A DNA stretch of 31,653 bases, taken from assembly GCA_937974135.1 (NCBI GenBank), contig CALJIH010000298.1, positions 1 to 31,653 of the forward strand. The letters run 5' to 3'. Of the stretch, positions 25,564 through 31,653 are shown piece after piece; position 1 is the stretch's first letter; the number at the start of each line of letters is the position of its first letter. This stretch comes from an uncultured Cocleimonas sp. GTDB taxonomy: Bacteria > Pseudomonadota > Gammaproteobacteria > Thiotrichales > Thiotrichaceae. The position numbers and the translations under genes were made by a program. Under the pieces are notes generated by a model that was not told the DNA's origin, did not search any database, and worked only from the letters and a program-made list of their open reading frames with translations.

Positions 25564-26217
25564 TTAACCCTTGAATCCTTGAGCCACAACATACACCTCA
25601 CGACTTCTTGGACGTGATGCTTTGGGTTTTCTAACTTTAACTTTAGTAAAATGACTTCTTACATCTTTTAAGAAAGCTTCTGAACCATCACCTTGAAACA
25701 CTTTTGCAACAAACGAACCACCGGGTTTTAGTATCTGACAAGCCATATCTAACGAAAGTTCGCACAAATAAATTGAACGCGGCTGATCTGTCGCTTCTAC
25801 ACCAGTCATATTTGGGGCCATATCCGAAATTACAACATCTGCACGGTAATTTTTTTCAGATTTTTCCGAATCTGATGGATTAGCATTCAATACGCCCAAA
25901 ATTTCATTTAAGACGCTTTCTTCCGTAAAATCCCCTTTTACGAACTCCACAAATGGTAATGGATCAATAGGTAAGATATCGCTAGCAACTACTCGCCCAT
26001 TCGAACCTACTAGTTCAACAGCATACTGACTCCAACCGCCAGGTGCAGCACCTAAATCGACCACCTGCATGTTTGGCCGGATTAAATTATCTTTTTGTTG
26101 GATTTCTTGTAACTTATAAATAGCACGTGATCGATATCCTTCTTTTTGCGAGCGTTTGACATATTCATCATCAAAATGCTCTTTTAACCAGTCACCACTG
26201 CTTTTACTTCTCGCCAT
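25564..26217 (-). CDS. rlmE: 23S rRNA (uridine-2'-O) methyltransferase RlmE
   Basis: Heat-shock methyltransferase (RrmJ/FtsJ) that methylates U2552 in the A loop of 23S rRNA. It has 217 residues. The SAM-binding motif is DLGAAPGGWSQ (54-64), and the K-D-K-E catalytic set is K35 (AIYKL), D132 (ISDMAP), K172 (FVAKVFQG) and E207. The loop around 111-123 is slightly expanded and serine/glutamate-rich. It is divergent from yhbY by 29 bases, the standard gammaproteobacterial arrangement. Confidence 0.96.
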   Translation of the reverse strand: MARSKSSGDWLKEHFDDEYVKRSQKEGYRSRAIYKLQEIQQKDNLIRPNMQVVDLGAAPGGWSQYAVELVGSNGRVVASDILPIDPLPFVEFVKGDFTEESVLNEILGVLNANPSDSEKSEKNYRADVVISDMAPNMTGVEATDQPRSIYLCELSLDMACQILKPGGSFVAKVFQGDGSEAFLKDVRSHFTKVKVRKPKASRPRSREVYVVAQGFKG

Positions 26218-26246
26218 TCTAATCGGTACTCTTTACAATTCAGGGT

Positions 26247-26546
26247 ATGAAGACATTAGATAAAACACAAATAAAACAGCTTAAAGCATTAGCTCATAAA
26301 CTCAAGCCAATTGTCACAGTAGGACAACATGGAATGAAAGATTCCATCAATGATGAATTAGCCATTGCCATTGAATTTCACCAGTTAATGAAAGTGAAAA
26401 TTAATTTAGGCGACAGGGTAGAAAGAGACAAACTCGTTGAAGAATTAACCAAGGAACATAACGCAGAATTAGTGCAACGCATTGGTAATATTGCAGTTCT
26501 TTATCGACGTAATTTTGACAAAGAAAATCTACTCAAAAAGTCTTAA
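26247..26546 (+). CDS. yhbY: Ribosome-associated RNA-binding protein YhbY
   Basis: A single CRM-domain protein of 99 residues that binds pre-50S particles. Marks are LKALAHKLKPIV at the start, the GxxG loop VGQHGM, the HQLMKVKI segment and a C-terminal LVQRIGNIAVLYRRN. It is divergent from rlmE, and its TAA stop overlaps the first bases of repeat copy 7. Confidence 0.94.
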   Translation: MKTLDKTQIKQLKALAHKLKPIVTVGQHGMKDSINDELAIAIEFHQLMKVKINLGDRVERDKLVEELTKEHNAELVQRIGNIAVLYRRNFDKENLLKKS

Positions 26547-26576
26547 AAAGACACCCCCCTACTTTTTAAAGGTTTT
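26545..26576 (+). repeat. C6-hairpin intergenic repeat, copy 7
   Basis: AAAAAGACACCCCCCTACTT followed by TTTAAAGGTTTTG. CCT pairs with AGG, and TTTT follows. It begins inside the yhbY stop codon and lies between the convergent yhbY and CDGSH genes, 15 bases before the latter ends. Confidence 0.85.
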
Positions 26577-26590
26577 GATGTCATAGCAAG

Positions 26591-26839
26591 CTACAACTTG
26601 CTATGACCACCATCACAAAAAGGGCCATTTTTTGTATGCTTACAACCGCATAAACCGTATTTTTTTGATTCATCAACACTAAACTTCATCGGTTCTAAAT
26701 GAGTTTCTTTATGAGAACCATCACAAAACGGTTGGTTTTCAGAACGACCACAAGTACACCAGTAGTAATCTTTATCAGCCTCTAACTCAACAACGTAAGG
26801 TCCTTTTTTTGCAATCACTGGGTTCGATCGATGTGGCAT
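26591..26839 (-). CDS. CDGSH iron-sulfur domain protein, two clusters
   Basis: 82 residues with two CDGSH-type sites. The first is C-x-C-x10-CDGSH (CTCGRSENQPFCDGSH) and the second CGCKHTKNGPFCDGGH, in which the serine is replaced by glycine. Each site uses three Cys and one His for a redox-active, pH-sensitive 2Fe-2S cluster. Proteins of this size and arrangement are common in bacteria with no firm role; redox or iron sensing is suspected. A good ribosome site, AGGAG, lies six bases before the ATG. It may end a transcript that begins with the accessory cluster upstream. Confidence 0.9.
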   Translation of the reverse strand: MPHRSNPVIAKKGPYVVELEADKDYYWCTCGRSENQPFCDGSHKETHLEPMKFSVDESKKYGLCGCKHTKNGPFCDGGHSKL

Positions 26840-26901
26840 CTCGTGCTCCTAAAAAATAATAAGCGATCAGTATATCGTTTTAGGTAATATTTTTAAAATG
26901 A

Positions 26902-27279
26902 CTACGGCAATTTGCTGAAATACGCGATTTTTTCATGTAGGACGCCATCTTCGTGGGCTTTTATCACCGCACTTCCTTGTAAATCAGTACCATTTGCATG
27001 CCACCAACACCAAACAGTCGCTGTATTTTCACTGTCGTAGTGAATCATGGTATCGGAGTAATTGAGAAAAGGATTTGCATTTTCTTCGGCTCCTAATTCA
27101 ATAGCTAAAGCCTTAAAATCATTCACAAATTGAACAAACTCATTCCGCTGAATCGTACCCGTATCAGGATCATCATAAGTAAAGCTTTCGTTTGTCGCAG
27201 GCAGACTAATTTCGCCATCTCCCATTTTCCAGCCTTGCAAATAGGTTTCTATGTTTGAATCTAGTTTTTTATTTTTCAT
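26902..27279 (-). CDS. SnoaL/NTF2-like small protein
   Basis: 125 residues with the length and pattern of the SnoaL-like alpha+beta fold: an N-terminal helix with YLQGWKMGD, a segment YDDPDTGTIQRNEFVQFV and a C-terminal sheet with TATVWCWWHANGT and GVLHEKIAYFSKLP. Such proteins act as isomerases, hydrolases or ligand binders. No catalytic residues can be assigned with confidence. It is 113 bases downstream of the cupin gene, with repeat copy 8 between them, and is presumably part of, or next to, the catabolic cluster. Confidence 0.7.
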   Translation of the reverse strand: MKNKKLDSNIETYLQGWKMGDGEISLPATNESFTYDDPDTGTIQRNEFVQFVNDFKALAIELGAEENANPFLNYSDTMIHYDSENTATVWCWWHANGTDLQGSAVIKAHEDGVLHEKIAYFSKLP

Positions 27280-27357
27280 AATGAATGATTTATTTTAAAT
27301 AAAACGATTATATTTAATGCAAAGATCTCATATAAAAAAAGGGATGCCTAATTATAT

Positions 27358-27389
27358 AAAAAAGACACCCCCCTACTTTTATGGCATTT
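27358..27389 (+). repeat. C6-hairpin intergenic repeat, copy 8
   Basis: AAAAAAGACACCCCCCTACT followed by TTTATGGCATTTC. GGCAT (27383-27387) can also pair with ATGCC (27344-27348); read on the reverse strand this wider hairpin is followed by CCC and seven T, so it may end the cupin transcript. No + strand gene ends nearby. Confidence 0.85.
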
Positions 27390-27392
27390 CTA

Positions 27393-27791
27393 TTATGAAG
27401 GTGTTGGCATATCTGCTGCATCAATACCGGGAACGACAGTAACACCTGAGAGTTGTTTCCAGTTAACAGGATAAGCCGCATAAAAAATGATGCACTTATC
27501 ATCACATTCATACTTCACGTGATTATCTTTAGGGACAAACATTAAATCGCCAGGATTCAATTCGTAGTCTACTTCATCAACTACAAGCCTGAATGTACCT
27601 TCTAAACAATAAATGAGTTCATCACAGGTTAAATCCCATGGTACTGAAATCTTGTTTAGGGCGTTAATGCCACCGCACATACTGGTGCTGTTATCTACAT
27701 TTACAAATGGTTTGATGAAGGTACCGTTTTCTGGAAGACCATCGATTCGATCTTGGATATCCGCAATACGGAATACGCTAGGTGCTGTCAT
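27393..27791 (-). CDS. EutQ-like cupin protein
   Basis: 132 residues with a single cupin domain (about 25-115) of the EutQ type: FIKPFVN, then DELIYCLEGTFRLVVDEVDY and ELNPGDLMFVPKDNHVKYE. The histidines that bind metal in classical cupins are missing from the first motif, as in EutQ. It could bind a small ligand without metal or have the acetate-kinase-like activity reported for EutQ; neither can be decided. Other ethanolamine genes are not present. It starts 44 bases after the hydrolase gene, within the same reverse-strand cluster. AGGAG precedes the ATG. Confidence 0.78.
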   Translation of the reverse strand: MTAPSVFRIADIQDRIDGLPENGTFIKPFVNVDNSTSMCGGINALNKISVPWDLTCDELIYCLEGTFRLVVDEVDYELNPGDLMFVPKDNHVKYECDDKCIIFYAAYPVNWKQLSGVTVVPGIDAADMPTPS

Positions 27792-27835
27792 GTTTTCTCC
27801 TTAATAGTTTAAAATTTATTATAAATAGTGAGTAA

Positions 27836-28852
27836 TTACTGCAATAACTCTGCGATGGAGTTATCCAGAAATGCTTCGAATTTAGGCTCATTACCTGGCG
27901 ATGCCACACAATGCCCCCATGGAGAGTTAAAAATGCGTAACTCTCCATTTTTAATATATTTTACTTCTAGTTGATTATCTTCAGGTCGAAAATAAAGATC
28001 GTTATCACAAACGATGACAATGGTTTTTGCTTCAATCGCTTTTAATGCCGCGATAAAATCCCCATTGTAGGGTTCTTGTCTACTGATATCGCTTTGTTGC
28101 CATGTCCAGAGCTTGCAAAGTAGATCATTCGCATCCCAATCGAGATGGTCTTGCTCCCAGTCTTGTAATAATGCTTCAGCGCTATCAAAGCCTTTAAGCC
28201 GATACATTTCTTCACGATAGAACGTTTGTGAAAAAGCCCAACCCGCATAGATTCGGCCAAAAGCTTTTAAGCCTTTAACAGGTGGCTCGGTATAATTACC
28301 ATCAGCATAAACTGCATCAGCCTGCAAAGCGGCCTTTACACCTTCGAGAAAGACAATATTATGCTCAGATGTTTTTGCTGAAGCCATAAATGGCAAAATC
28401 GCTTTTACCATTTTCGGGTATTGCGCTGCCCATTGATATGCCTGACAACCTGCCATCGACCAACCTGCAACTAAAGCAATTTCTTCAACTCCCAACTCTT
28501 CAGTTAACAATTGATGCTGCGCTTTAATATTGTCAAACAACGTTATATTGGGAAAACCGCCCAGAAGTGGTGGGGTGTCTTTTAAGGTATTGCTTGGGGA
28601 TGATGAAATGCCATTACCAAACATATTCACTGAGACAATAAAGTGTTTTGCAGGGTCTATCGCACGCCCATCACCAAAGAAACCCTCGTTGCGCATATGA
28701 CTGCCTGTATAGAAAGTCGGCAACACTACAACGTTGTTTTTCTCAGTATTTAACTGTCCATAGGTTTTATAAGCCAGTTTTGCATTTGGTAAACTCCCAC
28801 CTGCTTGCAGATGGAAGTCTCCTAATTCATAAACGCTGTAATCATTACTCAT
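27836..28852 (-). CDS. MetX-like alpha/beta hydrolase-fold acyltransferase or hydrolase
   Basis: 338 residues when started at the ATG on the complement of 28850-28852 (MSNDYSVYELGDF), eight bases after the ligase stop. The frame is open 14 codons further up, overlapping that gene. The fold matches homoserine O-acetyltransferases: LPNAKLAYKTYGQLN, then NMFGNGISSSPSNT, nucleophile Ser132 in GWSMAG, acid D283 or D285 (VCDNDLYF) and His314 (PWGHCVASPG). MetX usually has GGSMGG at the nucleophile; here it is GWSMAG, so a hydrolase or another acyl acceptor is at least as likely as methionine synthesis. The cluster context favours a catabolic role. Confidence 0.8.
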   Translation of the reverse strand: MSNDYSVYELGDFHLQAGGSLPNAKLAYKTYGQLNTEKNNVVVLPTFYTGSHMRNEGFFGDGRAIDPAKHFIVSVNMFGNGISSSPSNTLKDTPPLLGGFPNITLFDNIKAQHQLLTEELGVEEIALVAGWSMAGCQAYQWAAQYPKMVKAILPFMASAKTSEHNIVFLEGVKAALQADAVYADGNYTEPPVKGLKAFGRIYAGWAFSQTFYREEMYRLKGFDSAEALLQDWEQDHLDWDANDLLCKLWTWQQSDISRQEPYNGDFIAALKAIEAKTIVIVCDNDLYFRPEDNQLEVKYIKNGELRIFNSPWGHCVASPGNEPKFEAFLDNSIAELLQ

Positions 28853-28860
28853 ATGACGGA

Positions 28861-30276
28861 TTAGTATAGTCTCAGATACTCTTGAACTTCCCAATCAGTC
28901 ACTGCTTGGTGATAACGTTCCCACTCATCTACTTTGTAGGCGAGATATGAATTTAACATCACTGGACCAAGAACTTTCTCAGCTAACTTATCCTTACGTA
29001 ATGCCTCGGTAGCCACCATCAAGTTACGTGGTAGTCTGCGAATACCTGCTTCAGCCGTTTCTTCTTCGGTCATTGAATACAAATCGAAATCCGTTGGCTT
29101 ACCAGGATCGACTTTATTTTCAATACCTTCAACCACCGCACACAATGTAAACGCTAAAGATAAATACACATTCATCGTCATATCTGCCGCACGATTTTCG
29201 ATACAATAACGACTTTGTGGTAAACGGAATTGCGCAGAACGATTGTTAAAACCGTAAGTGATATTGGTTGGCGCCCACGTTACCGTTCCACCTTCAAAAC
29301 CACCTACTCTTGGTACCAATCCGTTATACGAATTTACAGTAGGACAGGCAATCGCAGTAATCGCCTCTGAATGTGCCATCAAGCCACCAACGGCCCAGCG
29401 TGATTCATCACTCCAGCCATCTTTATCATTACCAAAGAGGTTTTTATCGCCACCAACTTCTGTTAAAGAGAAGTTGATATGCGCGCCAGAACGCCAATCA
29501 CCAACAGTTGGTTTTGGCATAAAGGTGATGAACATGCCGTGCTTTTTCGCCACTTCTTTTAGGAGTAAACGTAAGAACACTAAACGATCCGACATTTCAA
29601 CGAGATTGGTGTAATGAAAGTCTAATTCGAACTGCGAGTAAGCACCTTCAGCAACCACATCGTGCATATTCCAGCCAAGATCTTCGACGATATCAATCAA
29701 CTCTTTTAAAAATGGCATCGAATCAATCGAATACTCAACATCATAACCAAATGCCTGTCGACGTGGACGAAGTCCATTCTCAGGGTCATTATCAATGGCT
29801 TTTACAGGTTTTCCTTCGTCGTTATAACGAAGCGCAATGAATTCAGGTTCGATACCACAGTGGCCTTCATAACCTTTTTCAGCGGCATCTCGCACAGCAC
29901 GTTTTAGCGCCTGTCGCGGGCACACATTGTAAGGTTTATCTTCCCAATAAATATCAGCAAAAATTATCGCAGTCGTTGGATCCCACGGACAAATATAGAT
30001 TGCATCTAAGTCAGGCACGATTACTTGATCAGAATCCGCTGGCGTTAACTCAGGAACAAAGGAAATTGAATGAATCGCAAATTGTGGACCTTTTCCCATA
30101 CAAAGTGGCTCAAAATCACTCATTGGTACTGGTTTTGTTTTTGGGATACCAAATAAATCAATCCAAGTTGACATAACATATTGCACGCCTGCATCTTCTA
30201 GCTTCTTTTTTTCTTTTTTTATTCTTGCTGCACTTGGCAAAGCATCTGCAAAATTTTCATAATAGGTATTACTCAT
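28861..30276 (-). CDS. Glutamine-synthetase-family ligase (type III / gamma-glutamylamide synthetase-like)
   Basis: An ATP-dependent ligase joining glutamate to ammonia or an amine. It has 471 residues. The N-terminal beta-grasp part (about 30-110) contains DLFGIPKTKPVP. The catalytic part has the metal/substrate glutamates in GIEPEFIAL (E143, E145) and AYSQFELDF (E217), the histidine in GAHINFSL (H266), and the phosphate/glutamate site SAQFRLPQSRYCIENRAAD (about 347-365). It resembles GlnT and GmaS-like enzymes more than GlnA, and an adenylylation tyrosine loop is not obvious. The gene follows an Lrp-type regulator by 26 bases with an optimal AAGGAGG. Context next to a Rieske oxygenase suggests glutamylation of an amine substrate or product. 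Confidence 0.82.
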   Translation of the reverse strand: MSNTYYENFADALPSAARIKKEKKKLEDAGVQYVMSTWIDLFGIPKTKPVPMSDFEPLCMGKGPQFAIHSISFVPELTPADSDQVIVPDLDAIYICPWDPTTAIIFADIYWEDKPYNVCPRQALKRAVRDAAEKGYEGHCGIEPEFIALRYNDEGKPVKAIDNDPENGLRPRRQAFGYDVEYSIDSMPFLKELIDIVEDLGWNMHDVVAEGAYSQFELDFHYTNLVEMSDRLVFLRLLLKEVAKKHGMFITFMPKPTVGDWRSGAHINFSLTEVGGDKNLFGNDKDGWSDESRWAVGGLMAHSEAITAIACPTVNSYNGLVPRVGGFEGGTVTWAPTNITYGFNNRSAQFRLPQSRYCIENRAADMTMNVYLSLAFTLCAVVEGIENKVDPGKPTDFDLYSMTEEETAEAGIRRLPRNLMVATEALRKDKLAEKVLGPVMLNSYLAYKVDEWERYHQAVTDWEVQEYLRLY

Positions 30277-30302
30277 CTCATCCTCCTTAATTTTGGTCTC
30301 AA

Positions 30303-30818
30303 CTAACCATTGTTTTGGCGTTTTAATAAGAATTGATTTTTAAACATTTCAATTCCTGACATGACTTCAATTTGATCAATATCTTCGCTTTTGAAACATT
30401 GTGTTTCTAAAAAATATTGGAATGCTTCTGTGGTCTCGCAAACAACTTCAATCAACAAATCAAAGCGTCCTGACACCCAAATCACATAGACTACTTCTGG
30501 AAACTCAGCTAAACGTTCAGCGACTTTTCTGGGGGTTGACGGCGATGCGATCTTTATCCCGATCATTGCATCAGCTTTGTATCTGATAACCATCGGATCT
30601 GCGAGCGCGACAATTTTAAGCAAACCACTTTGTTTCATTGATTGCACACGATTTCGTATCGTTCCTTCCGATACATCTAATGCTCTAGCCACATCTTTAT
30701 AGGGCATGCGTCCGTCTTCTTGTAACAGCTTAATAATCTCTTGATTTAAATCATCTTCTGGAGAAGCAATTCCAAGAGACTTCCCATCTGAAATTGTTGT
30801 TGCCGTTGCACTTGCCAT
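30303..30818 (-). CDS. Lrp/AsnC-family transcriptional regulator
   Basis: 171 residues: a polar N-terminal leader (1-22), a winged helix-turn-helix (about 24-70, with ARALDVSEGTIRNRVQSM) and the ligand-binding RAM domain (about 80-160, with IGIKIASPSTPRKVAERL and FDLLIEVVCETTE). Members assemble as dimers or octamers and respond to amino acids or related effectors. It lies first in the reverse operon with the ligase and hydrolase and is divergent from the Rieske gene, the usual place for a local regulator. AAGGG precedes the ATG by about six bases. Confidence 0.9.
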   Translation of the reverse strand: MASATATTISDGKSLGIASPEDDLNQEIIKLLQEDGRMPYKDVARALDVSEGTIRNRVQSMKQSGLLKIVALADPMVIRYKADAMIGIKIASPSTPRKVAERLAEFPEVVYVIWVSGRFDLLIEVVCETTEAFQYFLETQCFKSEDIDQIEVMSGIEMFKNQFLLKRQNNG

Positions 30819-30835
30819 TTAACCCTTACCGTTAA

Positions 30836-30968
30836 TAGATTATAAATATGATCGAAACGACCATTATTTATGATAAAAACACTATTATCAATTCAAATTG
30901 ACGATAACGTAAAATATAGACTATTATTTTGCTTATATCGTAGATTATTTGCATTTAATTATAATCTA
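30836..30968. promoter_or_regulatory. Candidate Lrp/AsnC operator region between divergent genes
   Basis: The 177-base gap between the regulator and the Rieske gene holds three copies of TAGATTAT: 30836-30843, 30941-30948, and inverted at 30961-30968. The last two form an 8-base inverted repeat 12 bases apart. The inverted copy overlaps a TATAAT -10 box (30960-30965) for the Rieske gene, which lacks a good -35. Between them lies the near-palindrome TCAATTCAAATTGA (30888-30901), flanked by TTATC and GATAA. Spaced AT-rich repeats are the pattern Lrp-type regulators bind. Confidence 0.55.
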
Positions 30969-30995
30969 GCGCAAAAGATAGGATGATTCAGTCTT

Positions 30996-31653
30996 ATGGA
31001 AAATGTGATAAATACTTCATTATTAAAAGATTTTAATAAAAACATACAGCCATTACGGGGGCTACCCGGGGCTGCTTATACCAGCGAAGATTTTCGTCAA
31101 TTAGAGAAATCTCAGATTTTTTCTAACACATGGGTATTTATTGGTTTTGCACACCAAATACCAAAACCTGGGGATGCATTCCCTATCAGTGTTGCTGATC
31201 AGCCTTTATTTGCTGTTCGAAATAAAAACAATGAAGTTACTGCATTTCATAATGTTTGTAGACATCGTAATTTACAGTTGATCGACGAGCCGGCAAATTG
31301 TGGCAGAATGATTCGTTGCCCTTACCATAGCTGGACTTATGATTTAGAAGGTCAGCTCCGAGGTACACCTTATTTTGGCGGTGATGCAACCACACCCGTC
31401 GAAGGTTTTGATATGAATGAACACAATTTACTAGCCGTAAATTGTCGTGTTTGGCATGATTGGATTTTTGTTAACTTGAATAAAAACCCAGAACCATTTG
31501 AAGATTTTTTGTCACCACTTAAAAAGGTGTTAGCTGATAACGATGTGACCCAATACAAACCCGTTGCCATAGTTGAATTTGGTGAAGTCGCTTGCAATTG
31601 GAAACTTTTGATGGAGAATTTCATCGAGCCTTATCATGTACAATTCGTACATA
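30996..31653 (+). CDS. Rieske non-haem iron oxygenase, alpha subunit, partial
   Basis: The first 219 residues of a ring-hydroxylating-type oxygenase. The Rieske 2Fe-2S site is C-x-H (C88, H90 in NVCRHRNL) and C-x2-H (C108, H111 in RCPYHSWTY). The catalytic domain starts with NWKLLMENFIEPYH and the iron ligands H214 and H219 (EPYHVQFVH), cut at the window end. Single-gene members of this group include carnitine, glycine-betaine and related N-demethylating oxygenases as well as aromatic dioxygenases. The partner reductase and substrate are not visible here. It is divergent from the Lrp-type regulator and likely controlled by it. Confidence 0.9.
   Translation, partial: MENVINTSLLKDFNKNIQPLRGLPGAAYTSEDFRQLEKSQIFSNTWVFIGFAHQIPKPGDAFPISVADQPLFAVRNKNNEVTAFHNVCRHRNLQLIDEPANCGRMIRCPYHSWTYDLEGQLRGTPYFGGDATTPVEGFDMNEHNLLAVNCRVWHDWIFVNLNKNPEPFEDFLSPLKKVLADNDVTQYKPVAIVEFGEVACNWKLLMENFIEPYHVQFVH

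Noticed and set aside
3067..27389. C-run repeats as a CRISPR array
   Set aside because: Copies are kilobases apart with genes between them, vary in sequence, and no cas genes are present.
27393..27791. Ethanolamine-utilisation operon based on the EutQ-like cupin
   Set aside because: No ammonia lyase, shell or other eut genes are present; only a single cupin domain resembles EutQ.
28853..28894. Longer start for the MetX-like protein
   Set aside because: It would overlap the ligase gene and adds residues with no family match; the inner ATG fits the operon spacing.

Overview
The window comes from the chromosome of an AT-rich gammaproteobacterium, probably aquatic. The evidence is the gene content and order. 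orn and rsgA are divergent neighbours, there is a block rlmE-ftsH-glmM-tpiA-secG-tRNA-Leu, and gspK-L-M-N, coq7, ubiK, plsB, engB, cytochrome c4 and yhbY are all present. I cannot name the genus. There is no sign of phage, integron, CRISPR or plasmid functions. The region is core chromosome plus one accessory catabolic cluster at the right edge.

Layout. 1-3 kb: a partial Orn (reverse), then forward a Ste24-type membrane protease, a small c-type cytochrome and RsgA. 3.1-10.4 kb: one tightly packed forward operon, slt-gspK-gspL-gspM-gspN-ubiK-Sel1 protein, with stop/start overlaps. 10.5-13 kb: reverse dsbA-coq7 and a cytochrome c4, then forward engB. 13.7-14.25 kb: a non-coding stretch with a strong reverse-strand terminator and switch-like hairpins, in the position where other gammaproteobacteria carry a small RNA beside engB. 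14.25-16.4 kb: reverse cbpA-degQ-like protein quality-control pair. 16.5-17.7 kb: forward DUF423 and DUF1989 proteins. 17.85-20.3 kb: plsB. 20.5-26.2 kb: the reverse housekeeping block, lacking folP between ftsH and glmM. 26.2-26.8 kb: yhbY and a CDGSH protein. 26.9-31.65 kb: a likely catabolic unit of an Lrp/AsnC regulator, glutamine-synthetase-like ligase, MetX-like alpha/beta hydrolase, EutQ-like cupin and SnoaL/NTF2-like protein. A Rieske oxygenase is divergent from the regulator and runs off the window. Together these suggest oxidation and gamma-glutamylation of a small nitrogenous compound, with the substrate unknown.

The most unusual signal is a short intergenic repeat with core GACACCCCCCTACTTTT. 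It has seven clear copies and two degenerate ones. All seven clear copies lie on the + strand, and one follows each of the five + strand transcription units that end in the window. The copies can form a small hairpin followed by T residues. They fall into two subfamilies, two copies show compensatory stem changes, and one copy is split by a REP-like sequence flanked by a 3-base duplication. It may be an undescribed terminator-associated or mobile repeat family.
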